A stretch of DNA of 64,000 bases from Maccoyibacter sp900556645 (GTDB lineage: Bacteria; Bacillota; Clostridia; Lachnospirales; Lachnospiraceae): the NCBI GenBank assembly GCA_958349535.1, contig CATWDJ010000008.1, forward strand, positions 1 to 64,000. Direction: 5' to 3'. Positions 1 through 8,932 of this stretch are shown here, piece by piece. Below the pieces are notes generated by a model that did no database searches, was not told where the DNA came from, and saw only the letters and a program-made list of their open reading frames with translations. Made by a program: the position numbers and the translations under genes. The number at the start of each line of letters is the position of its first letter. Position 1 is the stretch's first letter.

Positions 1-106
1 AACATCAGGGATACAGCGATTTTTTCTTTTTCTAACTGTCAAAGACGGGATTATAACACAACTTCTTGTGGTTTATCAACCAATCGACGCCTACCTTAAG
101 ACTTTC
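1..106. other. Window edge, no gene recognised
   Basis: This short stretch lies downstream of the minus-strand acyltransferase. I see no convincing reading frame or strong hairpin in it. It may be the intergenic region before the next gene outside the window. Confidence 0.4.
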
Positions 107-1138
107 TTAGGAATTGACCTGAACTTTTTGTTTTTTGAATAATGACATGATTCTCTTTGTTGCTATATGCAGTAATTTTGCAAAGAATCCTACCAGAATG
201 AAATAGCATAGAATTGCACATACAAATTCAAACTTCCGATGCAAACCTCCTAATTCTGCAAAATGATTTTGTACCGCAAACGCCACATTGTGATGAACTA
301 AAAAAACTGCATAGGAATACTTGCTTCCCGTCTTTATAATATTAGTCAATTTCGGAGTCCGAATCAGTTTTCCCACTTCATATAATGCCACAAAAAGTGC
401 CATTCCTCCAAAGGAAATCATCCACATCTGCGGTATTGGAACAGGTGCATACCAAATAATCAAGGTAACGGTCAATGCTATGACTAATTTTATCCATGAA
501 ATGTTATCGAAAACCTTGTCTTTCCTCTCTATCATTTCTATATAAAACATTCCGAAGACAAACTCCAAGCTACGAATGACAGGATTGTATAAGAGAGACA
601 GTTCAAATCTATAATTGTAGTACAAAACAAAGTATACTGCCAAAGCTACCACCATAGTAATTACCGGTTTTTTCTTCATTACCCAGCGAATCACCGGATA
701 CGCCAGATAAATAAAGACAATACACCCCAAAAACCACTCCCCTGTCATATTAAGACACGGCACTTTATATCCAAACAAGCCATCCATTGCAAATACGGAA
801 AAAATCATATTTTTAAAAGGAATATCCGGATTGATGGAACCTCGCACCCAAAAATAATATAAAAATGTTGCCACGTAAGCTACATAAAACATCGGAAAAA
901 TTGCCAGAAACCGTTTTTTATAATATTTTAAAACAGAAAATTTTTCTGTATCGTTATAATACAATGCAGCACCGGATAGAATAAAAAACAAACTCACTCC
1001 TACCTGTGCCATGTCATAATTATGGAAAAATATTGATTCCGGGTAAATATGGCTATCATTTAACATTAGATGGAATATTACAATACAAAATATTGCCAGA
1101 CAACGAATCAAATCAAAACTTAATACTCTCTTTTTCAT
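107..1138 (-). CDS. Acyltransferase 3 family membrane protein
   Basis: This is a complete integral membrane O-acyltransferase of the acyltransferase-3 (OafA/WecH-like) family, about 343 residues, which is normal for the family. It starts with the typical FDLIRCLAIFCIVIFH segment, whose R and H are family hallmarks, and has about ten hydrophobic segments and a basic C-terminus. Such enzymes move acetyl or other acyl groups onto surface sugars. I place the start at the ATG at 1138 because a GGGGA ribosome site sits 5 bases before it; an in-frame GTG at 1150 overlaps that site. The gene is monocistronic, with a strong promoter at 1200-1229. Decoration of the polysaccharide made upstream is inferred. 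The acyl donor and target are unknown. Confidence 0.85.
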   Translation of the reverse strand: MKKRVLSFDLIRCLAIFCIVIFHLMLNDSHIYPESIFFHNYDMAQVGVSLFFILSGAALYYNDTEKFSVLKYYKKRFLAIFPMFYVAYVATFLYYFWVRGSINPDIPFKNMIFSVFAMDGLFGYKVPCLNMTGEWFLGCIVFIYLAYPVIRWVMKKKPVITMVVALAVYFVLYYNYRFELSLLYNPVIRSLEFVFGMFYIEMIERKDKVFDNISWIKLVIALTVTLIIWYAPVPIPQMWMISFGGMALFVALYEVGKLIRTPKLTNIIKTGSKYSYAVFLVHHNVAFAVQNHFAELGGLHRKFEFVCAILCYFILVGFFAKLLHIATKRIMSLFKKQKVQVNS

Positions 1139-1199
1139 TTTTATCCCCACATTTCATTTTTTACTTTAAAACATTTTTCTAGACAAATCCATTCGAGGT

Positions 1200-1229
1200 A
1201 TTATAACATAAGTTAGTATATATTATCAA
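1200..1229 (-). promoter_or_regulatory. Sigma-A-type promoter of the acyltransferase gene
   Basis: On the minus strand a -35 box TTGATA (1224-1229) and a perfect -10 box TATAAT (1200-1205) are separated by 18 bases. A TG one base before the -10 gives an extended -10. It lies about 60 bases before the acyltransferase start, so this gene can be transcribed apart from the locus. Confidence 0.6.
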
Positions 1230-1300
1230 ATTCATCCAAACTTTCTCATAAAAACAGAGGCAGAATTCTCCACCTCTTAAAATAATATAATTATTTTCTA

Positions 1301-2030
1301 CTATATATCATCCCTGAAAATAACCCCATTCTGATTAACCATTTTATCATTTATTACTGTAAATAGCACTCTACTCATCCGGACTTTTCAACCTTACAGA
1401 TTGCCGGATCCAAAGCTTTTAATGTGTACTCTAAAATCCGAGTGTATTTTTTATTATTTTTAGGAGTACTCAAAATCCGTGCTTTGCCATAATCTTCCGG
1501 ATATCGAAACATCCATGACAATCCCGTTACCTTTTCCAATTCTTCAATATAATTTTCGTGTTTTTCCTGTTTACTATTCTTCAGCCGTTCCAGACAGGTT
1601 CATAGCTGTCTTTGGCTCGAATTGGCATGGATTTTACAATCACTTCAATATTTTTATTAGAATAATTCTCTTCTGTTAAAGGTGCTATTTTCGTTTCCAC
1701 TCTATATAAAATATTCTCATCACCAATAAAATCTATAGAGAAAGATGCCTCTTCAGATGTGTCTCCAATAGCTTCCGTCAGTCTGTCATACTGCTTCTTA
1801 TCCATAAAATTGAATATACTCATAAGCATTTTCCCGAAAGATGTCTTACCTGTGGCATTAGCACCCATTAAAATATTGACTTTTTTGTATCGGAAATTAG
1901 GATATCCTGATAAATTTTCGTTTTCGATATAAGACCCTACTATTTTTTTCGGATAAGACATATTCATATGGAAATTTTTAAAGGACAAAAAATTATCCAA
2001 TTTTACATCCATTACTATCATCCGCGTCAT
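1301..2030 (-). pseudogene. Decayed AAA-family ATPase (RecF/OLD-like, AAA_21 type)
   Basis: The intact N-terminal part (1581-2030, 149 residues) reads as the start of an AAA ATPase, with KLDNFLSFKNF and a Walker A motif GANATGKTS near residue 56. It stops at 1581. Protein-like sequence continues in a second frame from about 1605 to 1375 (containing ENYIEELEKVTGLSW and ending near KVEKS), and in a third frame to 1301 (VINDKMVNQNG). Two single-base indels, near 1600 and near 1380, would explain this. Family members are usually 350-450 residues, so the Walker B and C-terminal parts are also missing. It sits 34 bases after rfbG. Such ATPases are often parts of defence or mobile modules, so it is probably a relic of an accessory gene. 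Confidence 0.7.
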
Positions 2031-2064
2031 CCTTCCGTATATTTTTCGCTCATATGACTATAAA

Positions 2065-3126
2065 TCACAAAAACTCCTCAATCTGCCTTTCCATACACGC
2101 TGCCACATCTCCGCCTTCAAAATAGACCTTCATCCATTCCACAATCTTCTCCATGGCGGTCTCCACATTCCATCTCGGAGTCCATCCAAAGGTACTTTTC
2201 AACTTTGAGCAATCCAGTTTCAAAAATCCTGCCTCGTGAGGACCTCCGTCATAACGGTCAATCCATTGGGCAGATGCTTTGTTTGCCTCATTCCACTTTT
2301 CACAGAACAGGGTAACCAGTTTTCCGGTGGTCCAGCAGTCCGCCTCATCCGGTCCCACATTATAATTTCCCGCAAATTTTTTCTCCTGATACTGAGCCTG
2401 ACAAATCATCAGATATGCAGCAACCGGCTCCAGCACATGCTGATATGGTCTTGTGGAAAAAGGATTCCGTACCACAATATCCTCTCCGCTCTGCACCGCC
2501 CTTATACAATCCGGGATAATACGGTTCTCCGCAAAATCCCCACCGCCAATGACATTTCCTGCCCGTGCCGTAGAAATGGCACAAGAGTTTTCTTCTCCGA
2601 AAAAGGAATTTTTATAGCTGTCCGTTACCAGTTCCGAACAGGATTTAGAATTGGAATACGGATCATATCCGTTCAATTCTTCATTCTCACGGTAACCCCA
2701 TTCCCATTCTCTGTTCCGATATACTTTATCTGTAGTTACATTTAAAAAAGACTTCACACTTTTGCTCTGTCTTACACATTCCAGCACATTGACGGTTCCC
2801 ATAACATTCACGTCATAGGTATAAACCGGATTCTGATAAGATTCTCTTACCAGCGGCTGTGCGGCCATATGAATTACGATTTCCGGCTGTACTTCCTCAA
2901 ACACTTTCTGCAAATGCTCCAAATCCCGCACATCGCCTATAATGGAATTCATACGTTCTCCAATCCGGCACATTTCAAACAAACTGGGATTGGTGGGCGG
3001 TTCTAAGGCATAGCCTGTTACCTGTGCACCTGCTCCTATCAATAATTGACACATCCATGAACCTTTAAATCCGGTATGTCCGGTAATCAGTACCTTTTTA
3101 TCTCTGTAAAACGAAACGTCCAGCAT
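2065..3126 (-). CDS. rfbG: CDP-glucose 4,6-dehydratase
   Basis: RfbG converts CDP-D-glucose to CDP-4-keto-6-deoxy-D-glucose in the cytoplasm. The protein is a short-chain dehydrogenase of 353 residues with the Rossmann motif GHTGFKGSW near residue 16, which is typical of RfbG, a YSNSK catalytic Tyr/Lys pair, and the conserved GGGDFAENRIIPD region. The start at 3126 follows AAGGAGG by 5 bases; the upstream in-frame ATG at 3153 would overlap gtrA and lacks a site. It is the last intact gene of the unit started at 7.2 kb and pairs with rfbF, which makes its substrate. No rfbH (3-dehydrase) is present, so the product is probably a CDP-6-deoxyhexose rather than a 3,6-dideoxyhexose. Confidence 0.93.
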   Translation of the reverse strand: MLDVSFYRDKKVLITGHTGFKGSWMCQLLIGAGAQVTGYALEPPTNPSLFEMCRIGERMNSIIGDVRDLEHLQKVFEEVQPEIVIHMAAQPLVRESYQNPVYTYDVNVMGTVNVLECVRQSKSVKSFLNVTTDKVYRNREWEWGYRENEELNGYDPYSNSKSCSELVTDSYKNSFFGEENSCAISTARAGNVIGGGDFAENRIIPDCIRAVQSGEDIVVRNPFSTRPYQHVLEPVAAYLMICQAQYQEKKFAGNYNVGPDEADCWTTGKLVTLFCEKWNEANKASAQWIDRYDGGPHEAGFLKLDCSKLKSTFGWTPRWNVETAMEKIVEWMKVYFEGGDVAACMERQIEEFL

Positions 3127-3136
3127 AACAGCCTCC

Positions 3137-3562
3137 TTATTCTTCCTTTGCATTCCGCGTTCTGAAAACTACCAGCTTACTTGCAATATAATTCGCCACA
3201 ATTACAATCACATTGGAGATACATTTCATTACCGTACCATTCCAGGAAAGTACATCCACAAAGACATACATTATTGCCAAATCCAACAATCCGGTTGCTA
3301 ATCTGCAGAGAAAAAAACTGCAAATCTCTTGAACAACTACTTTTCTCTGTAAATTCTTACTCTGAAAAACCCACAATTTGTTGGTGACGAAAGCAAAAGA
3401 TACTGCAAGTATCCAAGCAATCACATTGCTGGCAATGTTATTCATATGCAGCCTGTTGTAAAGTCCCGTATAAGTCAGAATGTTAATTGCTGTTGTCAAT
3501 ACGCCAAATACGGCATAATTAATCAGGGACTGATATTTTTTCAGTAAAGTTTTTATCTCCAT
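3137..3562 (-). CDS. GtrA-family membrane protein, putative polyprenol-sugar flippase
   Basis: This 141-residue protein has four hydrophobic segments and the GtrA pattern: INYAVFGVLTTAINILTY at the N-terminus, FVTNKLWVF in the middle, and a C-terminal YIASKLVVF. GtrA/GtcA proteins are thought to move undecaprenyl-phosphate-linked sugars across the membrane for extracytoplasmic glycosyltransferases. A GGAGAG site precedes the start by 4 bases. It lies between glf and rfbG in one operon with the GT2 at 6.4-7.2 kb, which could charge the lipid. The sugar it handles is not known. Confidence 0.85.
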   Translation of the reverse strand: MEIKTLLKKYQSLINYAVFGVLTTAINILTYTGLYNRLHMNNIASNVIAWILAVSFAFVTNKLWVFQSKNLQRKVVVQEICSFFLCRLATGLLDLAIMYVFVDVLSWNGTVMKCISNVIVIVANYIASKLVVFRTRNAKEE

Positions 3563-3577
3563 GTATCTCTCCGTCTT

Positions 3578-4726
3578 TTACTGTCTCTTAAAATTTTCAC
3601 AAAAGTACAGGGCATTTTCAATGACCTGATCCATATTGTAATATTTGTATTCCGCTAATCTGCCTAAAAGATACAGATTCTTATAATCCTCCAGATATTC
3701 CCTGTACTGTCCATACATCTTAGCTGTTTCCTCCGTAGGTATCGGGTAATAAGGCTCGCATTCCAACTCCTCATCTGCCTGTAACGGATATTCCACGGCA
3801 ATAACGGTTTTACCCTCTTTCTTTTGGACCGACAGCTTTTTATACTCGGTGATACGAGTGTAACCTTCTGCCTGAGGATAGGCAACCACAGGAGCCTGCT
3901 GATAAGAATCCTCCTCCAGACTCTTCCACTCAAACCGCAAAGAACGGTACGGCAGTCTGCCATAACGATAATCTAAAAGTTCATCCACAGCTCCGGTATA
4001 GATAACCGTTATCTCATTTCCTTCATAATAAACCTTCTTTGTCTCCTCCGAAAAGCTTAGACTGTGGTTTGCATCCGTATTCAATAACACCGTAATATTC
4101 GGATGGTTTAAGATATTTTTTATTACTGCTGTAAACCCTTGCGTCGGCATCATCTGACATGTGTCATCAAAGTATCCTGTCTTATAAGAAAACAATACCG
4201 GAACCCTCCGCAAGACATTTTTGTCTATTTCTGATGGTTCGATTCCCCACTGTTTTGCCGTATACAAACTATAATCGTTTGCATATAAAAATTCCGCATA
4301 TTCCCGAATCACAGAATCCTCGCACTCCAGCATATTTACAATGGTCTCTTTTGGGACATTTCCATAAATCTGTCGGATATGGCTTTTGATTTCTTCCGCC
4401 TTTTCTTTTGGAAAATAATCATCAATGGTCTGAAAATTAAAAGGGGACGGCGTATACTTTCCATTCATGTAAACCATACACTCCAGAAAATAGTCCTCCC
4501 AGCTTCCCCACTTTTTCAAATATTCTTCTACCTTTGGATTGTTGGTGTGAAAGATATGCGGTCCGTATTTCTGCACCAAAATTCCACTTTCATCTGTTTC
4601 ATCATATAAATTTCCCGCAATATGATTTCTGCGTTCTACCACCAGAACTTTCTGTCCCTGTTCTGCAAAACACCGGGCAGCAATACTTCCGCTGATTCCT
4701 GCTCCCACCACTACATAATCATACAT
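3578..4726 (-). CDS. glf: UDP-galactopyranose mutase
   Basis: Glf is a flavoenzyme that interconverts UDP-galactopyranose and UDP-galactofuranose. The 382-residue protein has the N-terminal FAD motif VVGAGISGS, the RRNHIAGN segment, the QKYGPHIFHT segment holding the active-site His, and a C-terminal GRLAEYKYYNMD segment that contacts FAD. These make the family assignment firm. The start overlaps the preceding reductase gene by 8 bases, which suggests translational coupling. It implies that galactofuranose is a building block of one of the surface polymers. Confidence 0.95.
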   Translation of the reverse strand: MYDYVVVGAGISGSIAARCFAEQGQKVLVVERRNHIAGNLYDETDESGILVQKYGPHIFHTNNPKVEEYLKKWGSWEDYFLECMVYMNGKYTPSPFNFQTIDDYFPKEKAEEIKSHIRQIYGNVPKETIVNMLECEDSVIREYAEFLYANDYSLYTAKQWGIEPSEIDKNVLRRVPVLFSYKTGYFDDTCQMMPTQGFTAVIKNILNHPNITVLLNTDANHSLSFSEETKKVYYEGNEITVIYTGAVDELLDYRYGRLPYRSLRFEWKSLEEDSYQQAPVVAYPQAEGYTRITEYKKLSVQKKEGKTVIAVEYPLQADEELECEPYYPIPTEETAKMYGQYREYLEDYKNLYLLGRLAEYKYYNMDQVIENALYFCENFKRQ

Positions 4727-5645
4727 CCTTTTTCTCCGTTTCTCTCATAAAATCAATGGTTTTCTGAATTCCCTCTTCAAATGTATATCTTGGGACATAT
4801 CCCACATCCCGTTTGATTTTAGATATGTCTACGATGGCGTTATCTATACGGTCCGTCTTATAGGGAATCTCTCCAATTCCCAATTCCGCATTTGGATTAA
4901 TACTGTTTCTGATTATGGTAACATATTCGGACATTCTTCTGGCTTTTCCTGTTCCCACCGGGTACACCCTATTCTCTTTTCCATGCTCGCCCACCAAAAT
5001 CAATGCCTGAATCAAATCATCAATATAAATATAATCCCACATCTGTTCCAGTTTCGTGAACGACGGCTTTTCCCCTCTCAGAAGAGAACGGATACAATAG
5101 GTAATCAGATTGTTATCCAACCGTCCCGGTCCGTAGATACTGGGTATCAGAATCCAATTAAATCCTACACCATACAAACGTGCCAGATACTCACAATAGA
5201 TATGTACGGATGCTTTCGTGGCACTATACACATCGCAGGGAGTCGGTAACTGCTGTCCGTTTACCTCTTCCTGCTCATAAGCATATTCGCTAATAGAGCC
5301 TGTACAAACCACCCGCTTACATTGATGCTCATAGGCAATTTTCATCACATGGAATGCCATGGAAATATTTTTAAGCTGTAATTCCATGTCATTTTTGACG
5401 GTAGTGCTTACACCTGCCCATGCCAAATGATATATCGTATCAAAAGAACAGCCTGCCAATTCTTCCAGCAGAACCTCTTCCTCCATTAAATTTCCCACAA
5501 CGGGAATCAGATTTTTATTTTGTGGAAGCTTCTCCTGCTCCTCCGGAAGCACAAGAGCATAAATCTTTTTGTTTTCCTTTAACAACTGCTCAATCAATGC
5601 TTTTCCGATAAAGCCGGTGGCTCCTGTGACAAACACACTCTCCAT
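4719..5645 (-). CDS. NAD(P)-dependent sugar nucleotide reductase/epimerase (extended SDR)
   Basis: This extended short-chain dehydrogenase (308 residues) has GATGFIGK at its N-terminus, a YSATK catalytic pair and a VPRYTFEEGIQKT C-terminal segment. Between rfbF and glf/rfbG, its likely job is to reduce the 4-keto group of the CDP-4-keto-6-deoxyhexose made by RfbG, giving a CDP-6-deoxyhexose. This resembles the final step of CDP-abequose, paratose or 6-deoxy-gulose synthesis. Start 5645 is preferred: it overlaps the rfbF stop by one base and begins directly at the Rossmann strand. An in-frame start at 5687 would add 14 residues inside rfbF. The stereochemistry of the product cannot be read from sequence. 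Confidence 0.8.
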   Translation of the reverse strand: MESVFVTGATGFIGKALIEQLLKENKKIYALVLPEEQEKLPQNKNLIPVVGNLMEEEVLLEELAGCSFDTIYHLAWAGVSTTVKNDMELQLKNISMAFHVMKIAYEHQCKRVVCTGSISEYAYEQEEVNGQQLPTPCDVYSATKASVHIYCEYLARLYGVGFNWILIPSIYGPGRLDNNLITYCIRSLLRGEKPSFTKLEQMWDYIYIDDLIQALILVGEHGKENRVYPVGTGKARRMSEYVTIIRNSINPNAELGIGEIPYKTDRIDNAIVDISKIKRDVGYVPRYTFEEGIQKTIDFMRETEKKDV

Positions 5646-5647
5646 AC

Positions 5648-6421
5648 TTAATCCCACACTTTCCATGGAGCATGTCCGCTGTTCCAAAGTTCTTCCAGCT
5701 TCTGTTTCTCACGAAGCGTATCCATACATTGCCAAAAACCTTCATGCTTGTATGCCATCAACTGACCTCTTTGTGCCGCAGTGGTCAAAGGAGTCTTCTC
5801 AAATACCGTACTGTCTCCTTCTATCAAGTCAAAAACCTCCGGTTCACAGACCATATAGCCGATATTTACCAGATTTCCATCATCCTTTGCTTTTTCACGG
5901 AATGCCGTAACCTCTCCGGTCTCATCAATGTCTAAAATTCCAAAACGCTGTTCTATGTTGTAAGCAGAAATCGTCATCATCTTTCCCTTTTTCTGATGAT
6001 ATTCCAGAAGTTCGCGAATATTTACATCCGAAACACCGTCCCCATAGGTCAGGAAAAACGGTTCCTCTCCAATATACTCCTGAATTCGTTTCACACGCCC
6101 ACCAGTCATTGTGTTAAGACCTGTGTCCACGATTGTAACCTTCCATGGCTCTGAATAATTGCTATGTACCACCATATTATTGGTCTGTAAGTCAAAGGTA
6201 ACATCGGTGTTATGCAGATAGTAGTCTGCAAACCACTCTTTGATAACATGCTGTTTGTAGCCGGCACAAATAACAAAATCATTGAACCCATAATGGGAAT
6301 AAAGCTTCATAATATGCCATAATATCGGTTTTTCCCCTATCTCAATCATAGGCTTTGGTATCAAATGGCTTTCCTCCGATATTCTGGTTCCATAGCCACC
6401 TGCAAGTATTACAACCTTCAT
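5648..6421 (-). CDS. rfbF: Glucose-1-phosphate cytidylyltransferase
   Basis: RfbF makes CDP-glucose from CTP and glucose-1-phosphate and is the first step of the CDP-sugar branch. The protein has 257 residues, the usual length. It carries the nucleotidyltransferase motif LAGGYGTRISEES at the N-terminus, KPMIEIGEKPILWHIM, and the metal-binding TYGDGVSDV segment near residue 128. It is separated by only 3 bases from the GT2 upstream and is followed directly by the reductase gene. Together with RfbG it defines a complete CDP-4-keto-6-deoxyglucose pathway. Confidence 0.95.
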   Translation of the reverse strand: MKVVILAGGYGTRISEESHLIPKPMIEIGEKPILWHIMKLYSHYGFNDFVICAGYKQHVIKEWFADYYLHNTDVTFDLQTNNMVVHSNYSEPWKVTIVDTGLNTMTGGRVKRIQEYIGEEPFFLTYGDGVSDVNIRELLEYHQKKGKMMTISAYNIEQRFGILDIDETGEVTAFREKAKDDGNLVNIGYMVCEPEVFDLIEGDSTVFEKTPLTTAAQRGQLMAYKHEGFWQCMDTLREKQKLEELWNSGHAPWKVWD

Positions 6422-6424
6422 CTG

Positions 6425-7153
6425 CTATCTCCTTTTTCTGTCGTTCCTCAAATCTTTTCTCAATCGATGAAAATTCCCCATGGATTCCCAGCCGATTTTC
6501 ATAATTCTCTTTACATTAATATAATTTTTACCGCCCTGTCTCGGTCTAAAAGTAATTCTGCGATATATAATATCTTCATGGAAATAATGGAAATATGCTA
6601 CCAGCATCGCATTTGGCAGATTAAAATCCTTCGGGAGCTTTCCGATATACTTTGCCACTACGGACGTCTTCATCAAACGGAACGGTGCATTGGCATCCGG
6701 TGTGCGAATCCCAAAATAAATATGCAGAAACAGCCGCAAAACATCTTCTACGAATACCCGCGACCTGCCGTCTTCTCTGGTGGCACGATTTCCCATCACA
6801 ATATCATGCTTTTTCCGCAATTTCCAAAAGGCTTCAAATTCCTCCGGCAATGTCTGTCCATCGGAATCTGTCTGGAAAATCCAATCCGCTTTCTGTTTGA
6901 TGGCATAACGGTATAAAAAGATACATTTCGTTCCATGATCCGTTCCCGGCTTGGAGAACACTTCTAATTTGGGATATTTCTCATGCATCCCCTGTAGCAG
7001 TTCCAGAGTGTTATCCGTTGAACCGCCATCTGCAATGACCATTCTGGATTCATCATCCCCAAACCTTTCCAACACTCTGTACCATTCTTCTACCACTTCT
7101 TCTATGTTTTCCGCCTCATTATATGCCGGCATCACAATATATAGCTTATCCAT
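6425..7153 (-). CDS. GT2 glycosyltransferase, polyprenyl-phosphate sugar synthase-like
   Basis: This 242-residue GT-A protein has the GT2 start VMPAYNEAENI, the ADGGSTDNT motif and a TDSDGQ metal-binding motif near residue 96. It resembles dolichol-phosphate-mannose-type synthases but lacks the usual C-terminal membrane helices and ends in a very basic tail. In an operon with gtrA it could load a sugar onto undecaprenyl phosphate for GtrA and a GT-C enzyme. It is the first gene after the promoter at 7191-7219, with a GGGAG site 5 bases before the start. The sugar donor is unknown. Confidence 0.8.
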   Translation of the reverse strand: MDKLYIVMPAYNEAENIEEVVEEWYRVLERFGDDESRMVIADGGSTDNTLELLQGMHEKYPKLEVFSKPGTDHGTKCIFLYRYAIKQKADWIFQTDSDGQTLPEEFEAFWKLRKKHDIVMGNRATREDGRSRVFVEDVLRLFLHIYFGIRTPDANAPFRLMKTSVVAKYIGKLPKDFNLPNAMLVAYFHYFHEDIIYRRITFRPRQGGKNYINVKRIMKIGWESMGNFHRLRKDLRNDRKRR

Positions 7154-7190
7154 TTGTTCTCCCTTCGCCGTATCAACCTAAATCTGGTTC

Positions 7191-7219
7191 ATTATAGCAT
7201 TTTCATGTGTTTTTTACAA
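7191..7219 (-). promoter_or_regulatory. Sigma-A-type promoter for the rfbF-glf-rfbG operon
   Basis: On the minus strand a -35 box TTGTAA (7214-7219) is followed after exactly 17 bases by a perfect -10 box TATAAT (7191-7196). The GT2 start lies 38 bases further. It marks a separate transcription unit covering 7153 down to 1301, and it sits in the only real gap between 7.2 and 15.6 kb. Confidence 0.62.
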
Positions 7220-7236
7220 TGTCGTTTCCCTTATAA

Positions 7237-8931
7237 TCATTTTATTGTAATTTGGGTAATTTTCCCCGAAAAAGCCGGAGGCAGCACATATTCCGTAATA
7301 TTATCTGTGAGCTGTACCGTGTATTTGAAATGGAGATGTCCTGCAAAAACTGCCTTCACCGGAGAATCCTGTGCATATACCATATCCAAAAATTCCTGTG
7401 TGGTTTCATTTGGTCGATAGAGACAATTTTCTCCCCAAAGCTTCGCTCTTCCTTCCGGGTCTGCTTCCATTGCCGCTTTGCGAAGCCCGTCATCCACGAT
7501 GGAGTCCAACGGTACATGAGTTGCCAGAATAATCGGCTTTCCCTCTGCAAAAATCTCTTTCATCCGTTCCAGACCCTCCTGAGAAAGAGGGCTGGTGCTG
7601 TTATTCCATCCTACCAGATAAAACTCTCCGTAATCTTTTACAAATACCTCTTGATATTCTGCAATGCTTTTGGAAAGTCCCATTGTTTCCTCATTACTGT
7701 TTTCTCCGGTGGTATACCACGCCCCTAAATCGTGGTCTGCCCGCAAATAGATATACGGCGTTTCAACATTCTCCAGACCGTTCTTAAACAGTCTTATATT
7801 TTCTTTGGAAGAATAATCTATCATATCACCGATAAACACAATTCCATCGGTCTGATAGGAATCCAGAATCGCAGACATTCCGTTCCACAAATCCGCAGAA
7901 TGTACTCCTGTGGCACTTAGGAAAAGATTGTTATACCGGTCGTACACCGTTTCTATCTTCTCCTCCATAACTGAATCATCCAATAGAAAATCGTGCAAAT
8001 CATTGACAGCCAGAATCCGGTACTCTTTTTCCAGTCCTTCCAATTCAACTGTTTCCTCGTCCTCGGAGATGCCCATGGCATCTTTTATTTTCTGTACCTC
8101 TTCCTTCTTTGTCACTTTATCGTAACTATTATAATTGACCCGGTATAGAGAATAATCTTTTGCCGACCCCACAAGTGTACAATCCAGAAGTGTCATATAA
8201 TCTTCCAGTCCCATATGGTTATTGATAATCAAATAATCTATCTCTTTATCAATGATAGCACTTTTTACTATCAAAACATCCTGTTTCTCCCCATTCTCCA
8301 CCAGTCTTGCCAGACGGCTTTCCTGCAAATAATGCCCTGTCTGGGCAACCGCCTCATAACCATTAGAACTGAAATATGCATAAGGTGCTCGTCCGATACC
8401 CATAATTGCCGATGCGTCATAGGTTCGGTAGACCAGTTCAAATTTCATTGGCATGGCAATGGTCGGCATATCCTCCTCTTTATCTCCTGCAATCATAGTT
8501 GCGATTCCCAGCACATCATCCGGCATCAGATAGGGATTCTCAATGGATTGAGTTTTACTGTAATCGAAATAGCTGTCTCCTGCTACAACTAATGCCACCG
8601 CTATCATACATGAAATCGCTGACTTTACGATTCGATTTTGTTTGCCGGTCCAGAACAATACAAATGCATAGGCACACACCAGTGTAATCGGTATCAGCCA
8701 GAAAAAGCGATAAAAAGAATCTGTTTCTGTTACAAAATGAGACAGCAACCGGAAGGTCAATCCGTTATACAAAAACACTCCCACCAATAAAATTGTAAGA
8801 AGCATTTTTTTACGATTTTCCGGTCGGATTCTCCAAAGGATATATAAAACAGAAATCACAAAAAGTACAACCCATACCCAATTTCCGAAACACTCCATGA
8901 ACTTTTCAAACATCATTTTCGTTCCACTCAT
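7237..8931 (-). CDS. Membrane protein: GT-C C-terminal part fused to a calcineurin-like metallophosphoesterase
   Basis: The 564-residue protein has two parts. Residues 1-130 hold about four hydrophobic segments, and residues 130-275 form a soluble domain ending in DYSLYRVNY, a pattern common in the outer domain of YfhO-like GT-C enzymes. Residues about 305-560 are a metallophosphoesterase with motifs in the right order: DLH, GDMID, RADHD (in place of GNHD), ATH and GHLH. The start lies one base after the stop of the DUF6077-like gene, with AGGAG 9 bases upstream. I infer that this gene and the next one upstream are the two halves of one GT-C enzyme, with an added phosphoesterase, perhaps acting outside the membrane. 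The substrate is unknown. Confidence 0.7.
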   Translation of the reverse strand: MSGTKMMFEKFMECFGNWVWVVLFVISVLYILWRIRPENRKKMLLTILLVGVFLYNGLTFRLLSHFVTETDSFYRFFWLIPITLVCAYAFVLFWTGKQNRIVKSAISCMIAVALVVAGDSYFDYSKTQSIENPYLMPDDVLGIATMIAGDKEEDMPTIAMPMKFELVYRTYDASAIMGIGRAPYAYFSSNGYEAVAQTGHYLQESRLARLVENGEKQDVLIVKSAIIDKEIDYLIINNHMGLEDYMTLLDCTLVGSAKDYSLYRVNYNSYDKVTKKEEVQKIKDAMGISEDEETVELEGLEKEYRILAVNDLHDFLLDDSVMEEKIETVYDRYNNLFLSATGVHSADLWNGMSAILDSYQTDGIVFIGDMIDYSSKENIRLFKNGLENVETPYIYLRADHDLGAWYTTGENSNEETMGLSKSIAEYQEVFVKDYGEFYLVGWNNSTSPLSQEGLERMKEIFAEGKPIILATHVPLDSIVDDGLRKAAMEADPEGRAKLWGENCLYRPNETTQEFLDMVYAQDSPVKAVFAGHLHFKYTVQLTDNITEYVLPPAFSGKITQITIK

Positions 8932-8932
8932 A

